This document shows positions 1-11,060 of a DNA stretch of 64,000 nt, one piece after another (within the stretch, counting starts at the first letter, position 1; every line of letters begins with the position of its first letter). The DNA lies in assembly GCA_020284085.1 (NCBI GenBank), contig JACEVL010000209.1, forward strand, positions 618,501 through 682,500, given 5' to 3'. The translations under genes were made by a program, and so were the position numbers. The stretch comes from Aporrectodea caliginosa. Lineage: Eukaryota; Annelida; Clitellata; Crassiclitellata; Lumbricidae. The notes under the pieces are model-generated. The model saw only the letters and a list, made by a program, of their open reading frames with translations. It did not search any database and was not told the origin of the DNA.

Positions 1-179
1 CATATGCTTATGTAACAGACATTGTCAAGCTGCGTGGTTTTAGTGTACGTGGCCACATTTTCAGTCATTTTAGAATAAATCCTATCTGGCACTCGACCAC
101 GAAGTCACTTTCAAATTCCAGCCAAGGAGCCGTCTTTAAAATAGTTCTTAGGAGCAAGTCTACTCGCCAGAAAATCTTT

Positions 180-280
180 GTTCAAATAATCGTAATCGTA
201 AACTCGGAACTTCTACAGCGCCCACAAAAGCGAAGTCGCGGGAACCAGCTTATTCACAGGCACAATACAATGGATGACAA
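180..280. repeat. Dispersed repeat with CAGCGCCCACAAAAGCG core, copy 1
   Basis: CGGAACTTCTACAGCGCCC, ACAAAAGCGAAGTCGCGGGA and ACCAGCTTATTCACAGGC. Related pieces occur at about 14645-14715, 33880-33925 and 48905-48985, the last two inside other transposons. Family unknown. Confidence 0.6.
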
Positions 281-449
281 CAAATAACGGGGTACCGACG
301 TACCGTGCATCTTGTCCTACGCCGCGTGGATCGCCAGCACAGCGCAATCTCACGTGCTGTCCCGCATGTCCATCAGCAGTCAGGCCGTTTAGTTGACCAC
401 CAAACTGTTTACCTTTAAACTAAACATAAGGAGACATTCTAACTCTCCC

Positions 450-1330
450 TTATATTCCTTCGTGGGACAAATTCAACCCATCTCCACTAATATCTAACAA
501 ATTATTCTTATTCTCTGCGTCTCGATAACCCGAATTATTTATCTCGTCATCCACAGTAGGCCTATTCAACTCAAGTTTTAACTGTCTTCCTCGTCTATCA
601 CCCATGTCAGTTAAGTCATAAACCCTGGATTCCAGTTCGTCTTCCCAGGCCGAGGCTAAACTCATCCGGCTCTGTTGTCACCATTCACCACTAATCTCGC
701 TCAGCCCGATTCTGGTACCACGTATCGTGTTCGTGGCGCCCCTAGGGACCACTCCTGCTTCTGACCAACCACTCACGCTGACTCGTTGAGTCGAGTATAG
801 GGTTTTCCTCACCGGTAGGTACAACCTCTGGATTTGAACCCACCACAACGGCAATTCTCGTATTTCGCTTACGATTCTGCTCATAATAATGCATTCTAGG
901 TTTATTTGACAATCGCTGACTTCTACGAATAAGATAGGATGTCTTTATCAGTTTCTGGTAATCGTTCCCTTTCTTGTGTTATCAGGACTGTTACCAGAGG
1001 GCGGCCGTGCCTGTCCTTGTCCTCCAAACAAGGGTGGGGGTCTCCATAAGCTCCCTTGGGTTCGAACTCGACGTTGCAGTAATTTGTTACTAGCTGCTCT
1101 ATAGATTGATTTATTTGACGCTCTAGTGATTCAACATCCTTATCAATTTACGTCGCTACCATTCTCTCTTGTCCATTTTGGCGCTCTACAAATTGTCGCA
1201 ATAGTTCTCCCTGGTTTTCCTGACATGCAATAATTATTATCTGCGCTAACATCTTATTCAACTCTGAAGATGTGACATTATTAGTTAACTCAGATTCGGC
1301 CATTTTCGTTTCATCTATGCACAAAGTCAA
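450..1330 (-). other. Possible retroelement gag-like remnant
   Basis: Three short minus-strand frames (1330-1148, 884-678, 665-450). The first reads LNKMLAQIIIIACQENQGEL then LRQFVERQNGQERMV, a pattern like the N-terminus of Gypsy-type gag proteins. No LTR, protease or reverse transcriptase was seen. Low certainty. Confidence 0.2.
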
Positions 1331-1431
1331 TTAATCTGGCAATTACGAAAGATAATAATATTGCGACTGTTCACCTGAATGAAAAAGTTCGATCATCATT
1401 AAAGACGAAGACTTTCCTCTATGATCAGGCC

Positions 1432-1492
1432 TAGCTCGGGAGCGCTTCTGAGTAGAGCCCTTGAAGAGGTGCTATATAAATTCTATGATTGC

Positions 1493-1524
<32 letters not shown>

Positions 1525-1526
1525 CA
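1432..1526 (+). mobile_element. LINE 3' tail
   Basis: GGGAGCGCTTCTGAGTAGAG, then GGTGCTATATAAATTCTATG, followed by (ATTG)n, match the 3' ends of the CR1-like LINEs elsewhere in the window. Confidence 0.55.
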
Positions 1527-1710
1527 AACAAACAAACGGAAGGATAAACTTTGAGAAATATAGTATAAGATATATATATATATATATATCTGTCTGTCTG
1601 TCTCTGTCTGTCTGTCTCTCTCTCTCACTCTCACTATGTCTGCCTGCCTGTCTCTGTCTGTCTGTCTGTCACTCTCCCTCTCTCTCTCCCTCTCTCTCTC
1701 GACATATATA
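1497..1710. repeat. Compound microsatellites
   Basis: (ATTG)n, (TA)n near 1570-1590, then (TCTG)n and (TC)n to 1710. They keep short frames open by chance. Confidence 0.85.
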
Positions 1711-2175
1711 CTTGTTCACAACTTCTTGACGATTGACCAGGTTCTGCCAGACATTCAGGCGCCAAATTCAGCGGAGGGCCGTTCAGCCAATCATGTCAAT
1801 TCCCTTTAGCGAGAGCGCTTCTGATTGGTGCAGATATTTCCTGCAATACAGCCTATTAATGGACATTTTTATAGCGCTGCATGACCATCTAAAGTAAAGA
1901 CCCCGTTGAGCCAGTTTGGTCCCACTTCAAAGTTTATAGCATTGTACCAACGTTCAACGCAACACGATAGGTTTATTGGCACACATATAGCAAACAGAAA
2001 ATCAGAAATACAGTTTCAATTAAATTTCGTTCACCAAGATGTAAAGCACAATGTAACTGACGTAGAGACAAGTTAAACTGTCAACATGTACATCAACAAG
2101 CAATTGGACCTATATGTAAACGGCAGACGTTCCTGCATTGAATTGTCATTGCGTGTGCTCTACTGATATTCAGGT

Positions 2176-3057
2176 CAGTGTTGTATCAATTACATTCTAA
2201 ATGTAACTCAATTATAATTGCAATTACATGCCTGTAAATGTAATTGAATTACAATTACTTGATTTTGAAAGTAATTGAATTACAATTACATTTTGATTGT
2301 AATTCAATTACCAATTACTTTTCCATTATTCCTTTAAAATTGGCAAATTATTTAGAATTATTTCGATAATTTTTTATTTACTGTATTTTTAAACTCGAAC
2401 ATCCAATGGACCAATGGCCTGTAAATTGTAATAATATACACATTCAATTGTATTATAAGTTTGTCAGGTATCCAAAATACGATTTGCAATTATAATCCAC
2501 TAAACAAGACAGAGTTTATTTGATTTTTAGTAGAAGTTTTTCAAAATGATAGTCTGTTAGAGAACTCAGTTGGGTGAGTGAGTCAATTTGTCCACCAGTG
2601 CTAAAGAGACGCTCAACTGGAGCTGAAGCTGGAAGCTCTGTTTTCTGTAGGCAGCCGCAGTAAGCTAGCTAAGAATGAGTGCGTGACTGCATGGATAATT
2701 ATGTGCTTGGATAGTCTGACAATGAAGGTCAGCCCTTGCCCTCAGGTCTATCAAAGTGTGCTGTAAGATTGTAAGAGGGGTGTAAGGAAAGAATAATGTT
2801 GACAATTAGCCTATGTTGTCATGCAAACATAATGCACAGCAGTTTATTCAACCCGGCAGGCTGTCATCTTTGCTGACTTTATGAAAGTAATTTGTAATTT
2901 AGACTTCATTCAATTACAAATTACATGCAATATTGTAATTGAAATACAATTACAATTACTGGACTTCAAATGTAATTCAATTACAATTACAATTACAGAA
3001 CTTGTAATTCAATTACGTAATTCAATTACATGTATTTCAATTACTGAACAAACACTG
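2176..3057 (-). mobile_element. Short hAT-Ac-like relic
   Basis: An 882-bp element bounded by CAGTGTTG on the left and its inverted counterpart (CAACACTG-like, ending 3057), with the 8-bp duplication ATTCAGGT at 2168-2175 and 3058-3065. Both subterminal regions (2190-2330 and 2881-3050) are filled with degenerate TAATTGAATTACAATTAC repeats. The centre (about 2500-2650, minus strand) encodes the end of a hAT dimerisation domain: APVERLFSTGGQID then DYHFEKLLLKIK and a stop. Only this C-terminal remnant of the transposase survives. Confidence 0.9.
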
Positions 3058-4027
3058 ATTCAGGTTCACAAATAGCATAATCAGTCGCAGAGATAGATCA
3101 CATGAAAAGGTGCATAAGAATTTAATCAAATTCGCTGTGATATCAAGTCAGTTGGAAATGTAACTTATGTACAATTGTATACATGCGTTCAAAAACTAAG
3201 TTTCCTTTATCCTCATGTAACTGTATACGAATTGTATGGGTGGACCAAAGGGAATACTATAGAAAAACCCACACGGTCCGGCTCCGTTTAAATTTATCGA
3301 AGCAGACGCCATGCTTGCCGTGCATGAGTACCACCATCCACCTTTGCACTGCATAGCATGCTCTGCGCAACAACATGGCTGATTGTTCACGTCCTTTGTC
3401 GAGAATTTATATTTTCGGCTTGTCGATCCAAACGGGTCGTATTGTCCCGTGGAACCGGCCATGAGGTACTCATCGCTCTCGTTGTCTTGTATATATTGGT
3501 TATAGGAAATAGGGAACAATAACCCCATCTCATCTTTCAAATCGATGCAGAGCTTCCAGGTTTTTCCATTGTTCGTCATTCGGGAGACTTCATCCAGTCC
3601 ATAAAAGAATCCGCCGTTAGAATCGCTGAATCCATACTTGTAGGCAGACCATGGCTGATCCAGTCCGTATCCTAGGTTGGAATGAATCAGAATGTTGGGC
3701 GTTTCTGTAGACAAGGATAAACTGAAATAGGTTCAAATGCATTGCAGTCACAGCTATAGCATCGTAAAGATCTTGTGATGATTTTTCGGAGTCAACATCT
3801 ATTGGAATACATGACGAAATATTCTGTTGAAAATGTGGGCCCAAAGTACTGTAGGGGTGTCCAGAAATATGATGCATTGCAGAAACCAACCATTCCCTAT
3901 TTCTTTACAATTATTCTATTCATATATTGTCTATAAATATGTTTTACAGAATTTTAAATTGTTATCCTGAGGTCCCTCAAAGCCCCCGAACATACCATAC
4001 TTAAACTCCCAGGACCGAAGGCGCACA

Positions 4028-4753
4028 TGTTTGGGTCTTGGAACTTGGGTCCATTGTCGATTTACTCTTTTAATTAATCACAAAAAATTAACGAAGAGTC
4101 CAATTTGGATGAACTTTTTAGTGTTTGTTTATCTCGATGAGAGCTACATCGAGATGAAATAATTATAGATAGGCCTATTAAATTCACGGTCATTCAAGGT
4201 CATTTCAAGGTCATAAGAAACGAACTCTAACAAAAATCGTAGAAAAATGATAAGATAATTGTTGAAATTGGTTAATTCTTGTTTTTCTCGTCTTGAAAAG
4301 GGCTACCTGTGATAAGAAACAAGGATACCAAATGTAAGACGATCAAAAGTTATTTTAAGGATAAAAAGGTCAATTTTCGAGAAAAATCATGGTCTGAAAT
4401 TGACCTTTTTGTCCTTAAAATAACTTTTGATCGTCTTACATTTGGTATCCTTGTTTCTTATCACAGGTAGCCCTTTTCAAGACGAGAAATGGAAGAAAGA
4501 ATGAAATAATTTCAACAATTATTAATTATTGGCTGAGACCTGATCATTTTTCTTCGAATTTCTTTAGATCTAGTTTCTTATGACCTTGAAATGACTTTTA
4601 ACGACCCTGAATTTAGTATCTATATTTTATCGGAATATAGCTCTCATCGAGACAAACAAAGAGTAAAAAGGTCATACAAATTGGACTCTTCGTTAATTTT
4701 GTTGTGATAAAAAGAGTAAATCGACAATGGACCCAAGTTCCAAGACCCAAACA
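4028..4753. mobile_element. Foldback element, near-perfect long hairpin
   Basis: TGTTTGGGTCTTGGAACTTG at 4028 is repeated inverted at 4753, and pairing continues almost to the middle (CTACCTGTGATAAGAAAC at about 4302 against its inverse ending about 4470, around AAATTGACC). The right arm has small deletions and substitutions. Non-coding. One arm recurs at about 35585-35829. Confidence 0.88.
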
Positions 4754-5059
4754 CAAAGTATCACGCCTGGGGCATTAATCGCCTGTTCAATCGTCTGAAA
4801 TAGTCACAAGCCCTAGTGAGGTGGGTGAGGTATGCCACACCCCTGCATCACGCCTATCGAGGCATTTTTCGGCCACTGACTTGTTTGTTGAACGGCTAGT
4901 AAGCCTTGTCAGAATTATGGAGCGCCAACGTGAAGGACAGTCAGAACTCATGAGCAATCCGTCATGAGATATCAGTCAGAAATCTAGAGAAGTCAGACAC
5001 GAACGATAGACTAGCACTACTGGCCACTGGCGTGGATCGTATGGAAGGTTCTTCATTAA

Positions 5060-5170
5060 GAAAGCTTGCTGTGGGATCGGAATCGAACCCTAGTTATGGC
5101 TTGGCCATGGCTCTTTCTGTGCGACAGCCGCGGACATTGACTATTCCGCCCTTGGTCTGCGGGAACTTCC
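5060..5170 (-). other. Possible tRNA-like sequence
   Basis: On the minus strand GGGTTCGATTCCGATCCC resembles a box B and GGCTGTCGCACAG lies upstream. I could not fold a convincing cloverleaf; it may be a SINE head or tRNA pseudogene. Confidence 0.2.
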
Positions 5171-5954
5171 GAATGACGTGAGGCTCCATTCGGAACCCCT
5201 GGGATATCCTACTACCTTGAGAAGTAGTGAACGATTGAGTTACAAACCTAGGCCTGATTACACGGGCCTATAAGTGGTAAAACTCGGATGTTTCCACGCT
5301 TTGCTATGGATCCGAATCCTACGTTATACACGACGTTGATAGCTGTACAGTTCACTCTCACCTTGGATCTCACCCGCAACACGTCCTACCCTCGTCGGTG
5401 GGTGGAGCTCGAGTGGATGCGGCATTGCGACGGGGGTGGTGGTGTAGCAGATAGCTTTGACAATGCAACATATTAGCCTATTTAGGTAAATTGCAACGTC
5501 TGCGAATCTAATGATCGTGGATGAGCAGACTCAGTGTGGCGAGCATGCGCAAGTTGTTTGCGAACCCACGGCCGTATCTCTTTCATCAAGGAAAAGACTG
5601 CTTTCGGTGAGAGCAGCTGTTAAGTAAAGGACAAGTCTTGCGATGCATTGGTCCCGTCCATGAATATTATGGATTGGTTTATTGTTGGCTGATGGCTTAA
5701 GGACAGAAAATGAGCTATTCTCCTATACTTGACTATTGGACATGGGATCTCTACCTTAAATGGGCTGCTAATGCTATTGTTATGTTATGATGCGATAAAT
5801 GAAGAAACTGAGACAGTGCAAGTATTCTCTACTCACCGAGAATGCCATTGCACATGAGCAAAGCAGGCATAGAGAGTGGTGGCATGGTAGTCGACTTCTC
5901 AGTTGTTCTAATAGTAGTGCGCAGTGCTGAAACTTTGTAAGTCGAAGTGGCCAC

Positions 5955-6262
5955 TGAAGAGCTGGTTGAGGTTAAGGATGGGGTTGAGGTTGATCTGGTT
6001 GAGGTTAAGGATGGGGTTGAGGCTGATATGGCTGAGGTTAAGGATTGGGTTGAGGTTGATATGGCTGAGGTTAAGGATGGGGTTGAGGTTGATTTGGTTG
6101 AGGATAAGGATGGGATTTCGGTTGATTTGGTTGAGGTTAAGGATGGGGTTGAATTTGATGTGGCTGAGGTTAAGGATGTGGCTGAGGTTGATGTGGTTGA
6201 GGTTAAGGATGGGGTTGAATTTGATGTGGCTGAGGTTAAGGATGTGGCTGCAGTTGATGACG
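5955..6262. repeat. 33-bp minisatellite within the linker exon of gene copy A
   Basis: About nine units of GTTGATNTGGTTGAGGTTAA-type sequence, in frame with exon 2, encode 11-residue repeats such as STPSLTSTKST. Copy B has no such array (its exon is 183 bp against 531 bp). Confidence 0.88.
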
Positions 6263-7259
6263 AGGTTGATCGCACTGGGTTAGGTGTCGACTCTTCCGAG
6301 GTGACAGCGATCTCACTTGTATCCATCAAAGTTGCTGCTGCTGTTGCTGTTGGTATGGACAACAAATCTGTAATAAATGTTTAGTTTTGAACACACAGTT
6401 TACTGTCTTTTACGCAATATTCAGTCAGTTTATCCGTGCTGAATTTCATAGAATCAAATATAGCCTGACTTTTTAACACTCATTTAAAATCGAGCCTAAT
6501 ATACGACAAAAGCAATGGAACATCGGGTGCACTGTCGGTAGGTTTTTCAATGCTCTTTACAAATGTACTCGGAAGCAAATATGCTAACATCACTTTCTGC
6601 ACCTACGAAAATTCACAACACTAAACGTATGCCGCACTCCCATATATAATTGGATTTTTGTCTTGGTATATCCGGATTGTCCAGCGAATCGTTCCGCGAC
6701 AAATTGCCTATAGGATGATCGAATTTTCATCTGGCACAAAACGATCGCGGAGAACTGTTCTTGAAGGGTTAATTTGGCCAAGCTTTGGTGAATATTTATG
6801 TCACCACGACATAGCTTTTGTGTTGATGCGAGATTTGGTTATTTCCTTTATAATGTCATAGTTAGCCTACACACCGAAATGTATCATTTGACGACGATGT
6901 GATTCGCGTCCACTCTTTCATTCTGAAGCACTTGGACTATTGTAACGTCTTTGTAGTTCGACTTCAACTACGACTTAATCGTCGCTCATCTCATTTTTCA
7001 AGATATTTGTGAAAGTCCTCACATTGGACACACTAGAGGCCTCTGCGTTTTCTTCAGCTATCCTTTTCAACAAAGCATATGGTTGTGTTCAACAGCCTGG
7101 GAGACTTGCTTCTTAGGACAATGCAGTCACGTTGTACTTTTTCACGAACTTAACCATCCTTTCGGTAAAGGTTTTCATTTAATTTGCGTTCTGTTTCCTC
7201 ACAGACAACTAGCGAATTATTTCAACCTATGTGACGTAGTATCCTATTAGATCTGCATG

Positions 7260-7484
7260 GGGGGGGCCCGTGGCGCTTTGGATAACAGCTGGCACAGAGA
7301 CCGAGAGGTACCGAGTTCGAGCCCCCGTTGGGCGGATTTGCTTTGTAGGCTGCTATTAGCGCCGTTGTATTACATGGCTGTCTGTTCTGTTAGTAGTTAA
7401 GATTTCAATTGCATAACATGTAAATGTACAGCGCAGTGCGTTTGTCAGGCGCTTAATAAAGAAAAGATTATTATTATTATTATG
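7260..7484 (+). mobile_element. tRNA-derived SINE, copy 1
   Basis: Starts GGGGGGCCCGTGGCG with a box A-like GTGGCGCTTTGGATAACAGC and a box B-like CGAGTTCGAGCCCC. A unique body follows (AAATGTACAGCGCAGTGCG, TGTCAGGCGCTTAATAAAG), then an (ATT)n tail. Inserted in copy A of the duplicated block just after GATCTGCAT; copy B lacks it. Confidence 0.85.
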
Positions 7485-7493
7485 TTACCTCCA

Positions 7494-9327
7494 TTTGCTT
7501 GCTCTTTCCCAATCTATTGAATCTCTTTCTGCTGATCTCAATTGTTGGATGTCCTCTAATCGTCTTTCACTATTATATAACGCAAAAATCTCAATTTTTT
7601 GCCTACCCCCCCTAATAACGTTACATAACAGCAGCTGTGACCCCCACCCCTATATTATATAACATATATGCTTCCTACCCCCTACCCCCAGTCTATAAGC
7701 ACATTCAAAAGACATACAGTGGACCTTATTGTATTACACAACTGGAAACTTTCATTATTATTATTATCATACTGTCAAGTTGATATTGTCGAGGATTTAT
7801 AACAATACAATGTTAGTTAATAGCACTTTAATAGTGACTGGATTATGTTAAAAGTTTGTAGGCCTACTGTATTAAATGTAGTTACTAGACTAATGCAAAT
7901 TAGCAAATTAATCGTTTAATACTAGAAATGCAAGATGCATTAATAAAGCTAACTAATTATCTTATTTTCAACTTGTAGCTGTCAGAACTGAGTCAATGGT
8001 ATAATAACCAATTAATTCATGGCTAACTCTCAGAGCTATTAAAGACAATTTTGTTACCTTATACTTGTCACAAGTTGCGACCTGTCAGTGTGATACTTTG
8101 AATATTAAACAAAATTTCTTGATTTCTTGATTGAGAATGCGTCCTAAATGAACAATATGACCACCCTCGAATAGTTTGAAATAGAGCGCTGCTACCTACC
8201 AGCTAGCCACATCCCATATTATGCAAAGCACTGAGTGAGTAAGTAACTAAAAACTAAAACACAATTAGTAATGAAGAATATTTATTAAAATATTACAGTG
8301 AAAGTCCAATGGTCAGACAAACAAGCAAAATAGCATAAGCTGAAAAAGTTTGTTATATAACGAAACCTTGAACCTACCCCACCCACCATAAACCTATAAC
8401 GCTAACAAAACAGGAACCCACCCACGTACCCCTTGAGCGTTATATAATATGTGAACGGCCCCTAATCGTCTTTCACTCAACTCTTCCAAGACTCAATTGA
8501 TCTGGCTTGGCACTCGCCAACAGCTAATTAAACTTGATTAGGATTTACTTGCCAAGCAGTTCCCTCAATTTACTTTCTCGACAAATGTCCGTAACCTGGG
8601 TGTTACTCTTGACAGTACTCTTTCTTTCTCTGCACATATCTCTAATCTCTCTCGGTCCAGTTTTTATCACTTGCGGTGTCTACGTGTCATTCGACGATCT
8701 GTCCCCTCGCCGATTTTTTCTTCCATGGTTCATGCCTTTGTCTGTTCACGCATTGACTACTGTAACTCGTTACTTATGGGCCTACCAAAACTCCGCTCGT
8801 TACTTATGGGCCTACCAAAACTCCGCCTTGCTCCACTCCAATCAGTACTTAATGCTGCTGCTCGTTTAATTGCCCGCCTACCTCGTTTCTCCCATATATC
8901 GACTTTCATGACTCAAGACCTTCATTGGCTTCCTCTAACTGCTCGGATTCAGTTTAAAATTATTTTTCTTACGTGTAAAACGTTTTTAGGTCAAGCTCCA
9001 CACTACCTTTGTGATCTTATGAGACGGCCTATCTCAGCTACCTCTGGACGTCCTCTCCGCTCTTCTGACCATCATGACCTTCTAGTTCCGAGGTCTCGGA
9101 CTGCCACAGCACAGCATCGTGCCTATGCATCCGTTGGACCTTTGCTGTGGAATGACCTCCCTGCTTTAACTCGTGCTGTAATGTTATCTGGGGTACCACT
9201 ATTTCTGCTCGTTCTCTTAAGACTTTTCTTTTTTCGAGGGGCCCTTCGCACTGGAAGCGCTTCTGATTAGGCTGTACTGCGAGAGGCGCTTTATAAGTCC
9301 ATAAATAGAATAGAATAGAATAGAATT
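7494..9327 (+). mobile_element. CR1/L2-like LINE, 3' part, interrupted
   Basis: Two reverse-transcriptase pieces: 7494-7571 (SIESLSADLNCWMSSNRLSL in an alternative frame) and 8478-9268. The second contains VRNLGVTLDSTLSFSAHI, RIDYCNSLLMGLP and VGPLLWNDLP, then stops in LRTGSASD. It is followed by a 3' end (GGCGCTTTATAAG) and a (TAGAA)n tail. An 890-bp insertion separates the pieces. A 30-bp unit (10 residues, SLLMGLPKLR) is tandemly duplicated in frame at 8767-8826. Confidence 0.88.
7572..8461. mobile_element. Insertion with 16-bp flanking repeats inside the LINE
   Basis: CTAATCGTCTTTCACT occurs at 7556-7571 and 8462-8477, and LINE coding resumes exactly after the second copy. The left end starts ATTATATAACGC, whose inverse lies 12 bp inside the right end (8438-8449). 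TTATATAACG words recur at 7655 and 8349. AT-rich, no ORF. The class is unclear because a 16-bp duplication is unusual for DNA transposons. Confidence 0.6.
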
Positions 9328-9335
9328 TGTGAGGT

Positions 9336-11060
9336 TCTACAAAGGCGCTGTAGATATACCGAGAAACATGTCCGCATAGGCCTATATACATACATTCATA
9401 AATATATTCTTACACAGGCCTATACGCATTAATGCATGCATACTGCATAGTATTACGTAGTTAGATGCATTCACGCATGCATGCATAGATCTACACACAC
9501 GCAAAAGTGCATGCATGGCGTACCTGTAGCTTGACAACTTTGAAGACCCGCAACCTAAGAAATTAATAGAACAAACATAGCATTAAATGCACCATACATA
9601 ACACACAAATATTAGTTATGCAATACTTTTCTTGTTTCCACAAAATATTTTGAAAATCTATTTATACTATACTCGTAACTCCTAATCTCAATAAAAATGT
9701 AAGGATCTAACCGACCTCAGCATGGTAACATCCCGTCACTACTGCACAGTTAGACGGGGTGTAGTGAAAGATATCACAGGTCCTGGTATTCCTTCGGTAG
9801 TTGTAGTTAGTGCAGTCGGAGTCTTGAAGACAGTGCAAGGCACACAGAGCCCCAGGAGCCACGCAGGAATCCTGGTCTGATAACAACGGAGACAACTGGT
9901 CGAGAGGAATCACAAGCGATGGTTCATCGATTGCACAGCAGCACAGGTCACTGTTCCGTTCTCATCTTGGGTTTTCTCAAACGCAACTACGACGTTTCTC
10001 CATAAACTTCCACAGCTGGAAGATATGAAGAAGACAAGCATACATTGAACTTTCATCATGACTGCGATCATAGATCTACCGACGGGTTCTGCAATTGCTT
10101 CTATATATTCGTAGACCTATGCACTGCTCAGTCGTCAGATGACGTTAATAACAAATTGTGGAAGTAATTTCAGTAAACGAATAACACTTTTATCGATTGC
10201 CGTTATATCCTCGCTGTCTTCATAAAATTTAATGTACTGCTGTTTTCTAAAGAAACATTTTCTTACACGAGTCAATGCTGGTGCACTTAAAAGAACTCCA
10301 TTGACCACGTGCATGTATATAGTGCTGGAGAAAATGACCCGAAACTGTATTTGCTATAAGTGCACATATTGTATGGCAGAAAAGGGACGCGGACATATCT
10401 AATGTTCTATGCATAGGCTAGTATACATGTATATAAATACAACTATACATACATATTATGTAGACTAAAGTTGCATCCGGCGTGTTTCAACGAAGTGAAT
10501 ATAATTATTGGAGTGTATAAGCTTTGCGACGTCTGGTCATTTTGACGGAAATCCTCTGTGGATAAAGTTAGATTGGATTTTAATGTCTGGCCTTTCATTT
10601 TTACCGTTCTCTCGACCAGTCAATGGTTTTGTCTCTTTTCGACGATAACTTTATTTTCAACCAGTTGTGTTCACGTGCTTCTCTTGAAGAGATTTGCTGG
10701 TTTTGTCGCCTCGTGAGACTGGCCTCTTATTTTGCTTTTATGTCAGATATGTACATGTACAATACATATAGGTCTACCTTCTAGGGAATTAATGTCGTAA
10801 CCTAAAAGGGTTTGTTAATATTGATTTACGCCGACAACCTATAAATATTATATAATTATATATTTAAGTGAGCACTGAACAGTCGTGCAATTAAGACGTC
10901 TAAGAGTATTGGCAAATGTTCGTTCTCGGCCCCGCACCATTGTTCTAATCAGTTATAATGAAACTGATCGCATGGTTGATCACTGAATCTAAAGCTCATT
11001 CTTTTGTTCATAAAATGTCTGTATCTCTCATGAATCAATACGTAGCCAAATTGCAAGAAT
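9336..11060. repeat. Duplicated block, copy A (exon 1 and upstream)
   Basis: Aligns with 27413-30610: GAGGTTCTACAAAGGCGCT at the start, exon 1, TTGCATCCGGCGTGTTT at about 10481 (28706 in B), and ATGAAACTGATCGC near 10958 (30514 in B). It shows that the gene pair arose by segmental duplication including the presumed promoter. Confidence 0.85.

Larger units (their letters stand above)
3196..10071 (-). pseudogene. PAN - Ser/Thr linker - fibrinogen-related gene, copy A, frameshifted in exon 1
   Basis: Tandem paralog of the gene at 15645-28127 with the same three exons: 10071-9712, 6367-5837 and 3704-3196. Exon 1 encodes a signal peptide (CMLVFFISSSCG) and the PAN module, but near 9935-9950 it has 8 extra bases (GCACAG CAGCACAG where copy B has GCACAG). 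The frame then stops at 9912-9910 after about 53 codons, before the PAN cysteines. The rest of the exon, from 9909 down, is open in the correct frame and ends at a GTTAGA donor. Exon 2 (531 bp) is a Ser/Thr-rich mucin-like linker with 11-residue repeats. Exon 3 is an intact fibrinogen-related domain (GYGLDQPWSAYKYGFSD, FSTKD, GGWWYSC, LNGAG) ending with TAG at 3198-3196. Downstream exons being intact suggests a young lesion, an allele, or an assembly error. Confidence 0.75.

Noticed and set aside
5924..6384. Plus-strand frames rich in LRLRMGLRLIW or VEVKDGVEVD repeats
   Set aside because: Antisense shadows of the 33-bp repeat in the linker exon of gene copy A; splice sites and phase support the minus strand.
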